In this document: piece after piece, positions 8,665 through 18,289 of the stretch
Layout: each line of letters opens with the position of its first letter
Position numbering within the stretch: position 1 is the first letter of the stretch
The notes under the pieces: model-generated
Told to the model about the DNA's origin: nothing
What the model saw: the letters and a program-made list of their open reading frames with translations, nothing else
Database searches by the model: none
Made by a program: the position numbers and the translations under genes
DNA from: JALZKA01 sp963786495
GTDB taxonomy: Bacteria; Actinomycetota; Thermoleophilia; Solirubrobacterales; 70-9
DNA length: 64,000 nucleotides
Assembly (NCBI GenBank): GCA_963786495.1
Contig: CAWAZL010000002.1
Location: forward strand, 496,001-560,000
Reading direction: 5' to 3'

Positions 8665-11136
8665 ATGAGCATGCGGTTCGCGGTAGCTTCGCGAGGTCTT
8701 GTGAATCGTCTGGGCCGTCGCATTCGGAGGCTGCCCTCATCGCATCTTGCGGTCACGCCAGCGACCTCGCAGGCCGAAACACTCGACGCGCTCGGCGTCC
8801 TTCCGCCCGGCCAGAGCGGCTACGTCTCCATCACCGGCGTCGCGAGCGGCACCGGCTCGCCACACCTCACCGATCAGGTCCAGCTCTTCGAGGACTTCGA
8901 GTACCGCGACATCACCTTCAACCAGCCGGGCGCGACCGAATCACCCCGTGCCGGTGTGACGATCTCGCGCGATGCCTACGGCGTTCCCACGGTCACCGGC
9001 GAGACCGAGGACGACGGCTGGTTCGGCGTCGGCTACGCGGTCGCGCAAGATCGCCTGTTCGAGCTCGAGCTCATCCGCCGCGCCACGTCCGGCCGCTTGG
9101 CCGAGATCGTCGGCCCCGGCTACCTGGACGACGACCTCATCGCCCGCCGCGACTACTACACGGACGCGGAAGTGCAGACGATGATCGACGACATCCCACA
9201 GGCTCTACAGGACCGTACGCAGAGCTACTCGGACGGCATCAACGCGTACATAGACGAGGTCACGACGACGTCGCTGCTCGAGCTGCCGGGCGAGTTCATT
9301 GCGCTCGGGGCGCTGCCGATCGACGACTGGACGCCGCTCGACTCGGCCCGTGTGGGCATCTTCCTCGCCCGCACCGTGCCCTCGAGCGATGGCGGCGAGC
9401 TGCGCAACGCGCTCGCGCTCGCCGACGCCGGCCCGAAGGCCTTCAACAAGCTTCCTCCCGGTCCGGACGCGGGGCCAGCTGCCGACGATCCCGCGCTCCG
9501 AGGGCAAGTTCCCCGCACAGCCCGGCCGCAGCGGAGCCGACCGGCGCAAGGGCTTTAAGCGCTCGCAGAAGTTTCTTGCCGAACAGGACCTCGCGAGCGT
9601 GGTGGACACGACCGAGACGATCCCGCGCGCCGCGCCGGCTCAGAACACCTCGCCCGCCGACGAGCCCGGCGCGGGCCTTCGCAGCATCCTCCCCAGCCCC
9701 GGCGGCTCGTTCATGTGGGCGATGCAGGACCCGGAAAGCGACAGCGCCTACCTCTACAACGGGCCTCAGCTCGGGTTCTCGATCCCCGAGCTCTTCGTCG
9801 AGTACGAGCTCCACACCCCGGAGCTCCCGAATATCCACGGCGTGAGCGCCGCCGGCGTTCCCCTGATCGGCATCGGCCACAACGGCGACGTCGCCTGGGG
9901 CTTCACGTCCGGGCTCTCCGACGAGGACGACCTCTACGTCGAGAAGGTGACTGGTCCCGAGACCTACAGCTACAAGGGCTCGGAGCGCACGATGGACTGC
10001 CGCGACGAGCTCTTCACCTGGAGGACGCCGCCCACCGATCTGCCGGACACCCTCCTCGGGCTCATCCTGGGCGGGGGCTCGAGCGGCGCACCGCCGGCAG
10101 GCACGACGACGGAGCGGATCTGCCGGACGGTCCACGGCCCCGTGCAAGCGACCGGCGACGGCATCGCCTTGGCGCGCCGCTACGCGATCTGGGACCGCGA
10201 GCTCGAGACCATCGTCGGCATCGACGAGCTCAACCGCGCGAAGGACATCGGTGACGTCGACCAGGCGATGGACTCCGTGACGTGGAACGAGAACGTGATG
10301 GCGGTCGACTCGGCCGGCCACATCGGCTACTGGCACCCAGGCCTCCACCAGATCAAGCCGAAGCGCTGGGACGAGCGCCTGCCGTTCCCCGGCACCGGCA
10401 AGGCCGAGTGGCGCGGCTTCTTGCCGCCCGACAAGCGGCCACAGGTGATCGATCCGCCGCAGGGCTGGCTGACGCAGTGGAACAACGTGCCTTCGGCGGG
10501 CTGGACCAACGGGGACTCCGAGGCCCTCGAGCGGGCCACGGGCTCGCTGCACCGCGTCGGCATCCTGCATGAAGCTCGTCTCGAAGGTTGCGAAGAACCC
10601 AAGCTTCCAGCGCAGCACCGACATCGCCCTCACCTCCGGCACGACCGCTCAGCAGTTCCCGCTGCGTGACAAGCGAAAGTTCCGCAAGGCGAAAAAGCTC
10701 GCCGACGCCGATGGGCGCGCAATGCTGGCGGCGCTCAAAGCGTGGAACGGCAGCTACGACGCAGAGGACGGGGCCGGGACCGTTGATCCCGGCGTTGCGA
10801 TCTGGGAGGAGTTCAAGGACCAGGCCGAGGCGATCTACCTGGCGAAGCTCGGCGCCGAGGACATCGGCATCGCCGGCGAGACGTCCAACTCACACATGTT
10901 CGACATCACGAACGGCGAGGCGGCCGCGCTGCGAAAGCTCCGCCCGCGCGCTTATACGAAGGCTGCCGCCGCTACGCACGAGGCGCTGGCGGCAAGATTC
11001 GGCTACAGACGACATCTCGGCCTGGCGCGAGCCGCGCCGCATGTATCCAGTGGGCGCCCAAGGAGCCGCCGCCACGCCCGACCTCGAGTTCTTCGACCGC
11101 GGGACCTGGAACCAGTCGATCGCGATGGGGGGGTAG
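8665..11136 (+). CDS. Penicillin acylase family protein (Ntn hydrolase), three frameshifts
   Basis: This is a secreted or periplasmic-type N-terminal-nucleophile amidohydrolase of the penicillin/acyl-homoserine-lactone acylase family. The substrate cannot be told from sequence. The alpha part carries DAYGVPTVTGETEDDGWFG and AQDRLFELELIRR. The predicted nucleophile Ser, at the start of the beta chain, is in PSPGGS-FMW (codon 9707-9709), and the family motif GIGHNGDVAWGFTSG follows. The frame breaks near 9455, 10571 and 11002, each repaired by deleting one base, and the protein ends at IAMGG. The start is uncertain: ATG 8665 is in frame with GTG 8629, and the signal peptide looks poor, possibly because of another error. 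It diverges from aconitase with a 54-bp gap. Confidence 0.8.
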
Positions 11137-11140
11137 AGCT

Positions 11141-11943
11141 CTACTGCTTGCCGGCGGCTTTGTGGCCGCGCGCGACCTCGTCGCCCGCCTTCGCGGCGGC
11201 CTTTCCCGAGAGCCGGCCGGCGAACTCCGGGTGGTGCCCGGCGAACTTCGCGAGCCTTGCCTGGCTGAAGGGCGCCACGGTGATCTCGCCGCGGTCCTTC
11301 TCGATCGCCTCGACTACCGCCGCGCTCACCTCCTGCGGCGAGGTGGTGCCCATCCCGGCGGGAGCGTCTGCGCCGGAGTCGGCGAACATGCCAGCGTCAC
11401 GTACGAAGCCGGGCGCGACCAGCGACGCGCTCGACGCCAGTCCCCCGCAGATCCTCGCGCAAGGCCGAGCGTGAATCCGCGAAGCCCGAACTTGGTCGCG
11501 TTGTAGATCGACTGGCGGGCGGTTGGCGCAACGCCCGAGAGCGACCCGACCATCACGATGTGGCCGCTACCCCGCTCGATCATCCGAGGCAGCAGCGCGT
11601 GGGCCATCAGCATCGGGCTCTCCAGGTTCACCCGTAGCGCCTCGCTGCGACATCTTCGCTCGTGAAGTCGGTGAGCTTCCCGGACCGGGTACCCCTGCGT
11701 TCGCGACCAGGACCTCGATGTCACCCGCGTCGGCGAGGAGCTTCAGAGCCGCGCCGGGCTCGGCCAGATCGGCCACCGCTACCCGATGCTCGCCGGGAAG
11801 CTCGGACGCGAGAGCCTCGAGCTCCTCGCCCTTGCGCGACGAGAGGACGAGGCTGGCGCCGCGGTCGGCCAAAGCTCGGCGATAGCGCGGCCGAGGCCGC
11901 CTGTCGCGCCCGTCAACAGGACCGTCTTTCCCCTCAGTTCCAT
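11141..11943 (-). CDS. Short-chain dehydrogenase/reductase, several frameshifts
   Basis: The start at 11943 gives MELRGKTVLLTGATGGLGRA, with the TGxxxGxG nucleotide-binding motif of classical SDR oxidoreductases. Downstream come VLVANAGVPG (NAG motif), VMVGSLSGVAP with the catalytic Ser, and YNATK with the catalytic Tyr and Lys, then FTLGLA. The C-terminal part is VSAAVVEAIEKDRGEITV. The frame breaks near 11690, 11655, 11450 and 11425; two fit single-base insertions and two fit single-base losses. The substrate is unknown. The stop lies 4 bp from the stop of the convergent acylase. Confidence 0.75.
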
Positions 11944-11982
11944 ATCGCCCCGGAACCTACCGATCCCATAGGGTCACGACTC

Positions 11983-12285
11983 GTGAAGCTCTATATCTGT
12001 TGGGGAACCTTCCAAACGCCCCGCCCGGGCGGCCATCCGTGCGCGAACGCGCACGAGGCGCTGAAGGAGGCCGGCCACGACCCTGAGATCGTCAAGGTCC
12101 ACGGCCTTGGCGTCGGTCCGAAGTTCTTGAACGTCATGACCAGCGGGCGACGCGAGGTCGAGGAGATCTCCGGCCAGCGTGAGGTGCCCGTGCTCGTGCT
12201 CGACGATGGCGAGGTCATCGCCGACTCCAAGAACATCGTCGACTGGGCCGCCGCGAACCCCGCGGCAAGCCCCGCCGCTACATAA
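11983..12285 (+). CDS. Glutaredoxin / GST N-terminal-domain-like protein
   Basis: This 100-residue protein starts at GTG (VKLYICWGTF). It has a thioredoxin-fold pattern: beta strand KLYICWG, helix HPCANAHEALKEAG, strand DPEIVKVHG, the cis-Pro segment REVPVLVLDDGEVIADSKNIVDWA. This matches the N-terminal domain of glutathione S-transferases and small glutaredoxin-like proteins. There is no CxxC motif; a single Cys sits at HPCANAH. A redox or binding role is plausible but not shown. It diverges from the SDR gene with only 39 bp between the starts. Confidence 0.65.
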   Translation: MKLYICWGTFQTPRPGGHPCANAHEALKEAGHDPEIVKVHGLGVGPKFLNVMTSGRREVEEISGQREVPVLVLDDGEVIADSKNIVDWAAANPAASPAAT

Positions 12286-12350
12286 GAGCACCCGCCTGAG
12301 CCCGCACATAGGCCGTTCTCAGGCATGAAACGCGCCCTTTGTGAGCGTCT

Positions 12351-12379
12351 GTTAGCAAAAGCCTTTGCAATTTGCTAAC
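12351..12379. promoter_or_regulatory. Perfect dyad upstream of the riboswitch
   Basis: A 9-bp inverted repeat, GTTAGCAAA and TTTGCTAAC, is separated by 11 bp and lies about 22 bp upstream of the riboswitch core. It could be an operator near the promoter of the cell-wall hydrolase transcript or a structured 5' extension of the leader. Confidence 0.4.
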
Positions 12380-12401
12380 CTGCCGCAATCTGATTGTGAA
12401 C

Positions 12402-12530
12402 AACCGGTAGCCGAATCCGCGCCACGCAGAGGGAGCGGAACGGGGGAACCGAACGTTGGGGCTAACTCCTCCTACTTGGAGGGGGCGCGACTCCTAAAGC
12501 GCCCGCCCGTCAGCTAACCCCGTAGGCGCG
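12402..12530 (+). ncRNA. Cyclic-di-AMP riboswitch (ydaO-yuaA type)
   Basis: The leader contains hallmark conserved blocks of the ydaO-yuaA RNA: CGGGGGAACCGAA, then TTGGGGCTAACTCC, and near the 3' side GTCAGCTAACCCCGTAGGCG, ending 15 bp before the coding start with an AAGGAG ribosome site in between. In actinobacteria this class commonly controls resuscitation-promoting factors and NlpC/P60 cell-wall hydrolases, and is known to turn expression off when cyclic-di-AMP binds. The downstream gene here is of that type, which supports the call. Identification is by recalled consensus; a covariance-model search would settle it. Confidence 0.85.
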
Positions 12531-12545
12531 AATAAGGAGACCGAA

Positions 12546-13137
12546 TTGAACACTAGCAACGACAAACTTTCGAATGCGCACGTGGCGCATAGCGGTAGCG
12601 CTTTGGCATGCGCGTACAGCCCTCGCGATGCCGCGGCCGGCGCTCGCCGGCGGCGGCGGATCGGCACCGGCGGCGGTGGCGGGAGACCAAGAGACTTCCG
12701 GCGCCAAGGCCAAGCTGAAGGCGAACGGCAAGGCAATCGCGCCCGCCTCGGCTCCCCAGGCTGTGAAGAAGGCGATCGAGCGGCCAACACGATCGACAAG
12801 TGCAGGTATCAGATGCGGCGGCGGCCACAGCAGCACCAAGAAGGACAACAAGTACGACTGCTCCGGCGCGGTCAGCTATGTGCTCGGCAAGAAGGGTGCG
12901 GGCATTCTCGACAGCCCGATGGCCTCCGGCGACTTCGCCGGCTGGGGCAACAAGGGCAAGGGCAACTGGATCACCTGGTACGGCGATTCCGGCCACGTGT
13001 TCGTGGTCATCGCCGGCCTGCGCTTCGACACCTCGATGCCCGACGACGGCAAGTCCGGGCCTGGCTGGTCGAAGAACGTCAGAGCCGGCTTCGCGAACGT
13101 CTCGAAGAAGGCCGCGCGCCACAAGGGCAGCCTCTAG
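12546..13137 (+). CDS. NlpC/P60-like peptidoglycan hydrolase, frameshifted
   Basis: The start is TTG behind AAGGAG. A signal region follows (SGSALACA, then ALAMPRPALAGGGG), then a Lys/Ala-rich linker and a catalytic domain with NKYDCSGAVSYVLG (nucleophile Cys) and SGHVFVVIAGLRFDTS (catalytic His), which is the pattern of NlpC/P60-like endopeptidases of Thermoleophilia. It should be exported and cut peptidoglycan stem peptides. The frame breaks near 12613, 12785 and 12815. The cyclic-di-AMP riboswitch upstream links it to cell-wall or osmotic signalling, and a clear terminator follows. Confidence 0.75.
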
Positions 13138-13168
13138 GCGCACCAGCTGCCGCCCCGACTCACGTTTC

Positions 13169-13202
13169 GAAAGCGCGTCCCTCGGGGCGCGCTTTCTCTT
13201 TG
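13169..13202 (+). terminator. Rho-independent terminator
   Basis: A perfect 9-bp stem (GAAAGCGCG / CGCGCTTTC) with a 10-nt loop is followed by TCTCTTTG. It sits 32 bp after the NlpC/P60-like gene. Confidence 0.7.
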
Positions 13203-13246
13203 TATGACCTTGCAATCGCGCGAGAGTCGCGACTAGGTTCGAGCGG

Positions 13247-13926
13247 ATGGACGAGCGGAAGGGGCGGACTGAGAGCGGGGATGCGGGCGGGCGCGCCGAT
13301 CTCCCTCGCCTCGTTGCTCCTCGGCGCCTCGTTCGGAGTACTCGCCGAGCCCATCATGGGAACCGTCGCGCCGATCGTGATGTCCGCGATCGTCTTCGCC
13401 GGCTCGGCGCAGTTCGGCGCCCTGGCCGTGCTCGCTGCCGGCGGTGGCGCGGGCGCCGCGATCGCGGCCGGCGTGCTGCTCAACATGCGCTACCTGCCGA
13501 TGGGGATCTCGATCGCGGCTTCGACCGAGGGCGGCTGGTTCCGGCGCGGGCTTGGCCGCGCAGCCGCTGATCGACGCCGGATGGGCGATGTCCTATCGCG
13601 GCGACGGGCGCTACGACGTCCCGTTCATGTGGGGTGTCACCGCCGTCAACTATCCGATGTGGGTGGGCGGCACGGCGATGGGCGTGCTGACGGGCGACCT
13701 CATCGGAGACCCGGACCGCCTTGGCCTCGACGCCCTCTTCCCCGCCTTCTTCCTCGGCCTCCTGGTGGGGGAGGCGACCGAAGGGACGGCGCGGATGGGT
13801 CGCGGCGCTCCTGGGCGCGACGCTTGCCCTCAGCTCTCGCGCCGGTGACGCCCCGCCGGCGTGCCGATCATGACCGCGTGCCTCGCTGCGCTGATCGCGC
13901 TCGTGCCGGGAGGGATGAGAACGTGA
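13247..13926 (+). CDS. azlC: AzlC family branched-chain amino acid exporter subunit, frameshifted
   Basis: AzlC is the large membrane subunit of AzlCD exporters of branched-chain amino acids. The recognisable core includes GAPISLASLLLGASFGVLAE, VFAGSAQFGALAVLAAG, LNMRYLPMGISIA, and the late VTAVNYPMWVGGTAMGVLTGD. The frame breaks near 13275, 13553 (an extra T; the two sides join as RRGL-AAQPLIDAG) and again around 13770-13815. The start ATG 13247 is upstream of the first break. The stop TGA overlaps the GTG start of azlD, which is typical of the pair. Confidence 0.75.
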
Positions 13927-14238
13927 CCGATGCGTGGGTCACCGTCTTCGCCCTCTGCGCGACGCTGGTCGTGACGAAGGGGATCGGACCCGGTGGCGCT
14001 CGGGAGCCGCGAGCTTCCCCTCGCCGTGACGAAGATCATCGACCTCCTGGCGCCGGCGATCCTGGCCGCGCTGATCGCCGTCGGGACGTTCACGGACGCG
14101 GACGGCGACCTCGTGATCGATGCGCGCGCGGCGGGGCTCGCCGCAGCTGCGGCCGTCTACGCCGTCAGCCGCAAGTCGATCCTGCTCGCGGTCGGCGCCG
14201 CGGCGGTCACCGCCGCTCTGGTCCGCGCCATCGCCTGA
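13923..14238 (+). CDS. azlD: AzlD-type small membrane subunit, frameshifted
   Basis: This is the small partner of AzlC, about 104 residues. It begins VTDAWVTVFALCATLVVTKGIGP, breaks near 13988 (one extra C), and continues VALGSRELPLAVTKIIDLLAPAILAALIAVGTF and AVSRKSILLAVGAAAVTAALVRAIA. Four membrane segments are visible. GTG start and azlC stop overlap by four bases, so translation is probably coupled. Confidence 0.7.
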
Positions 14239-14312
14239 GAGTCATATTCCTGAAGGTAATTTTGGCCAGACCCTCAAAGCGCCCACGCCTGTGAACGGAT
14301 AGCGTCGGCGAC

Positions 14313-15386
14313 GTGAGCGATGTGCCAGACGTCCGGCTGGCAGGGGTAACTCGCCGCTACGAGAGACGTGATCGCGGTGGACGACGTCGACCTGGAGGTC
14401 GGTCGCGGCGAATTCTTCACCATGCTCGGTCCGTCCGGATCGGGAAAGACGACGACCCTGCGGATGATCGCCGGGTTCGACGTCCCGGACGCCGGGCACG
14501 GTCGAGATCGGCGGCGAAGACGTAACCGGACTACCCGCCTACGACCGGACCGTGAACACCGTCTTCCAGGACTATGCGCTGTTCCCGCACATGACCGTGC
14601 TCGGAGAACGTCGAGTACGGGCTCAGGGTCGCCAAGGTCGAAAAGGGCAGAGCGGGCTACTCGAGGGCCCAAGAGGCGCTGGAGATGATCCGCCTCGCGC
14701 GACCTCGGCGGGCGGAAGCCGGCCGAGCTCTCGGGAGGCCAGCGCCAGCGGGTCGCGCTTGCGCGGGCGATCGTGAACAGCCCGCGCGTGCTCCTCCTCG
14801 ACGAGCCGCTGGGCGCCCTCGACCTGAAGCTGCGCGAGCAGATGCAGGTGGAGCTGAAAGACGATCCAGGAGGAGGTCGGCATCACCTTCATCTACGTGA
14901 CGCACGACCAGGAAGAGGCGCTCACGATGTCCGACCGCATCGCCGTCTTCAACGACGGCAGGATCGAGCAGATCGGCACGCCGGACGAGATTTACGAGCG
15001 GCCCGTCAATCCGTTCGTTGCGGGATTCGTCGGCACCTCGAACGTGATCGAGCGTGAGGGTGAGAGCTTTACCGTGCGGCCCGAGAAGGTCAGGCTCGTG
15101 GACGCAGAGGCGGCCGAGGGGCTGCACACGGAGCGCGGGACGGTCGCGGACGTCGCCTACGCCGGACCCGATGACGCGCTTCATCGTCGAACTTGAGAAG
15201 GGCGGGCGGCTACAGGTCGTTCGCCAGAACCTCGACTCGTCCCCTGGGGACGACCTGGAGAGAAAAGGTCAGGAGATCACGGTCGGGTGGCTACCGGAGA
15301 ACACGGTTGCCATCGAGCCGCGAATGGAGCGACCCTGGAGATGGGCCGCTCGGTTCAAGTCCAAAACAAGAGGAGGAGCTCAATGA
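14313..15386 (+). CDS. potA: Spermidine/putrescine-type ABC transporter ATPase, frameshifted
   Basis: This is the nucleotide-binding subunit of polyamine-type transporter 1. Visible motifs are Walker A (GPSGSGKTTT), the Q-loop region NTVFQDYALFPHM, the signature LSGGQRQRVALARAI, Walker B (LLLDEPLGALDLKLRE) and the H-loop THDQEEALTMSDR, followed by the TOBE region with TVRPEKVRL. The frame changes near 14358, 14492, 14607, 14645-14690, 14866 and 15172; the three I resolved base by base each fit one extra base. The start is GTG 14313 (VSDVPDVRLAGVTRRY). It leads the potA-D-B-C operon and overlaps the next gene. Confidence 0.8.
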
Positions 15387-16579
15387 GAGCTAGTACGAAA
15401 CATCCAGCACGGCTGGCGTGGATCATCGTCGCTGTCCATGCTCGCGTTCGTATTCGTATACGGATGCGGCGACGACGACGACGACTCGGGCGAGAGCAGC
15501 CGAAGACAGCTCGACGGAGCTCGGCGAGGGCGAGGGCGAGGTCAACCTCGTTGCCTGGGCCGGCTACGTCGAGGACGGATCGACCGACCCGAACGTCGAC
15601 TGGGTGACCGACTTCGAGAAGGAAACCGGCTGCGAGGTCAACGTGAAGGTCGGAAACACGTCGGACGAGATGGTCCAGCTGATGCGGACCGGCGAGTACG
15701 ACGCCGTTTCTGCCTCGGGCGATGCATCGGGCCGGCTGTACGAGGGCGGAGACGTCTGTGCCGGTCAACACCGACCTGATCCCGAACTACGAGGATGTCT
15801 TCGAGGGCCTGAAGGACCAGGACTGGAACACGTTCGACGGCGAGAACTACGGGGTCCCGCACGGTCGCGGCTCGAACCTCCTGATGTACGACCCGGCCGA
15901 AGTCAAGCCGGCTCCCACGTCGTGGGACGTCGTGTTCGACAACGCCAGCGAGTACTCGGGCAAGGTCACGGCGTACGACAACCCGATCTACATCGCCGAT
16001 GCGGCGCTCTATCTGCGCGAGCATGAGCCGGACCTCGGAATCGAGGACCCGTACGAGCTCGACCAAGAGCAGTTCGACGCAGCGATCGCGCTCCTCCAGG
16101 ATCAGTCGGAGCACGTTGGCGAGTACTGGTCGGACTACACCAAGGAGATCTCGGCATTCGCCAACGGCGACTCGTCGGTCGGCACCACCTGGCAGGTCAT
16201 CGCGAACCTGTTGAACGCCGATGGCTCCGAGGAAGAGGTCGTGCTGCCCGAAGAGGGCGCGACCGGTTGGTCGGACACGTGGATGCTCAGCTCCGAGGCC
16301 GAGAATCCGAACTGCGCGTATATGTGGATGGACCACATCATCAGTCCTGAAGCGAACGCCGCGGTTGCCGAATGGTTCGGCGAAGCACCTTCGAACTCGA
16401 AGGCGTGCGACGAGACCGCAGACCCGAAGCACTGCGAGATCTACCACGCTGACGACGAGGAGTTCTTCGACCAGATCGAGTACTGGAAGACCCCAGTCTC
16501 CGACTGCGGCGATGACCGCGGTGACGTCTGCAAGACGTACGACGACTGGGTTCAGGGCTGGAACGAGGTGAAGGGCTGA
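15383..16579 (+). CDS. potD: Polyamine-type ABC transporter substrate-binding lipoprotein, frameshifted
   Basis: The start is ATG 15383 behind AGGAGGAG. A short hydrophobic signal ends in VYGCGDDDDD, where Cys is the probable lipidation site. The mature part has the PotD-family pattern: VNLVAWAGYVEDG, DFEKETGCEVNV, GRGSNLLMYDP, SWDVVFDN, then SPEANAAVAEWFGEAPSN. It should bind a polyamine or related solute outside the membrane and deliver it to PotBC. Frame breaks lie near 15432, 15500 and 15755; after 15760 the frame is intact to the stop. The ligand is not determined by sequence alone. Confidence 0.85.
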
Positions 16580-17466
16580 TCGAAGCCTCGGCCGCACAGA
16601 AGGGGTCGGCGGGCCGCAAGCTCGCCGGCCTCTTCCACGGCCGTCCCCGCCTTCAGGCGGGAGCCCTTCTGGCCGGCCCGGTGGGCTGGCTGGTCGTGGG
16701 CTACCTCGGCTCGCTCGCCGTTCTGCTCATCACGTCCTTCTGGACGCTGGGTGAGCTGAGCGGCGAGATCGAGCAGACGTTCACGCTCGACAACTACAAG
16801 GACGTCGTCTCCGAGTCCGTCTACCGCTCGATCACCGGCAGAACGGTGATGATCGCCGCGCTGGTGACGATCACCGACGTCATCCTCGCGTTCCCGATCG
16901 CCTTCTACATGGCCAAGGTCGCGAAGCCGCGGATGCGCAGCGTGCTCGTGGTCGCTGTGCTGGTGCCCCTCTGGTCCGCGTATCTGGTGAAGGCTTTCGC
17001 TTGGCGCGGCATCCTATCCAGCGAAGGGGTCCTCAACTGGGTGCTTAATCCGCTCGGTCTAGAGGGCCCGGGGTACGGGCTGGTCGCCGTGTGGCTCGTC
17101 ATGAGCTACATCTGGCTCCCCTACATGATCATCCCGATCTACGCGGGACTGGAACGAATACCGAACACGCTTCTCAGCGCCTCCGACGACCTGGGCGCCA
17201 AGCCCGGCTACACGTTTCGGCGCGTCATCATGCCGCTTGTCTTCCCGGCAGTAGTTGCCGGCTCGATCTTCACGTTCTCGCTAACCCTGGGCGACTTCAT
17301 CACCCCGAACCTCGTCGGCTCGGGCGAGCAGTTCATCGGGACCCTCGTCGTCTCGAACTTCACGACGAACCTGCCGTTCGCGGCGGCGTTCGCGATGGTG
17401 CCGATCGTGATCATGATCGTCTACCTGCTCCTGGCCCGTCGCTTGGGAGCCTTCGAGCACCTCTAG
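16576..17466 (+). CDS. potB: Polyamine-type ABC transporter permease PotB
   Basis: This permease has six membrane segments, for example GPVGWLVVGYLGSLAVLLITSF and VLVVAVLVPLWSAYLVKAF, and a cytoplasmic EAA-type loop (SASDDLGAKPGYTFRRVIMP) that contacts PotA. Family members begin about 30 residues before the first membrane helix. The only codon that allows this is CTG 16576, which overlaps the potD stop TGA; an internal GTG at 16681 would cut into the first helix. I therefore place the start at CTG, with some doubt. No frameshift is seen from here on in the operon. Confidence 0.85.
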   Translation: MIEASAAQKGSAGRKLAGLFHGRPRLQAGALLAGPVGWLVVGYLGSLAVLLITSFWTLGELSGEIEQTFTLDNYKDVVSESVYRSITGRTVMIAALVTITDVILAFPIAFYMAKVAKPRMRSVLVVAVLVPLWSAYLVKAFAWRGILSSEGVLNWVLNPLGLEGPGYGLVAVWLVMSYIWLPYMIIPIYAGLERIPNTLLSASDDLGAKPGYTFRRVIMPLVFPAVVAGSIFTFSLTLGDFITPNLVGSGEQFIGTLVVSNFTTNLPFAAAFAMVPIVIMIVYLLLARRLGAFEHL

Positions 17467-18285
17467 ATGCGGCTCTCCAACGGAACACACCTGCTGCTGC
17501 GAATGGGCACTGCCTTCACGCTGCTGTTCATCTACGTGCCGCTGGTCATCGTCGTCATCTACGCCTTTTCCGAGGCGCGCACCTTCGAATGGCCGCCGCC
17601 GGGCTGGACCCTGGAGTGGTTCGAGAAAGCGATCAACAACGTGGGAGCGCGGGACGCGCTCTGGTACTCGGTCAAGGTGGGGCTGCTCGCGACCGGCGTC
17701 GCGATGATCCTGGGGACCCTGGCGTCCCTGGCGGTCGCCAGGCACCGGTTCTTCGGCCGCGAGACGATCTCATTCCTGGTGATCCTGCCGATTGCGCTGC
17801 CGGGGATCGTCACCGGCATCGCGCTGAACTCGACGTTTACCCAGGTGCTCGGGATCCCGCTCAGCATTCTCACGATCGTGATCGCCCACGCGACCTTCTG
17901 CATCGTCGTCGTCTACAACAACGCCGTCGCACGCCTGCGCAGGATGTCCTCCTCATTCGAGGAGGCGTCGGCAGATCTCGGTGCAACGCCTTGGTACACG
18001 TTTCGCCACGTGACGCTCCCGAACATGCGGAGCGCACTCGTCGCCGGCGCGCTGCTGGCATTCGCGCTCTCGTTCGACGAGATCATCGTCACGACCTTCA
18101 CCGTCGGCGTCGGCGACGAGACGCTTCCGATCTGGATCCTCAACAACTTCTCGAGGCCGAATCAGCTGCCGATCGTGAACGTGGTCGCGGTGTTCGTGAT
18201 CCTGATCTCGATCATCCCCGTCTACCTCGCCCACAAGCTGTCGAGCGAGGTCGACTCAGGCGGCGCCGCCCACACCGCGCCGTGA
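17467..18285 (+). CDS. potC: Polyamine-type ABC transporter permease PotC
   Basis: The second permease of transporter 1 has 272 residues. ATG follows the potB stop TAG directly. It shows the N-terminal helix FTLLFIYVPLVIVVIYAFSEA, the PotC-typical PPPGWTLEWFEKA, and the EAA loop EEASADLGATPWYTFRHVTLP, followed by FALSFDEIIVTTF. It should form the channel with PotB. It closes the operon except for the small HTH protein 4 bp downstream. Confidence 0.92.
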   Translation: MRLSNGTHLLLRMGTAFTLLFIYVPLVIVVIYAFSEARTFEWPPPGWTLEWFEKAINNVGARDALWYSVKVGLLATGVAMILGTLASLAVARHRFFGRETISFLVILPIALPGIVTGIALNSTFTQVLGIPLSILTIVIAHATFCIVVVYNNAVARLRRMSSSFEEASADLGATPWYTFRHVTLPNMRSALVAGALLAFALSFDEIIVTTFTVGVGDETLPIWILNNFSRPNQLPIVNVVAVFVILISIIPVYLAHKLSSEVDSGGAAHTAP

Positions 18286-18289
18286 GCGC

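Noticed and set aside
9443..10642. A 399-residue reading frame on the minus strand
   Set aside because: It lies opposite the penicillin acylase gene, is rich in Arg, Ala, Val and Asp as expected for a GC-rich shadow frame, and has no recognisable motif.
5807..15760. Programmed frameshifting as an explanation for the many frame breaks
   Set aside because: The breaks occur in unrelated housekeeping genes, lack a common slippery sequence or stimulatory hairpin, and come several per gene.
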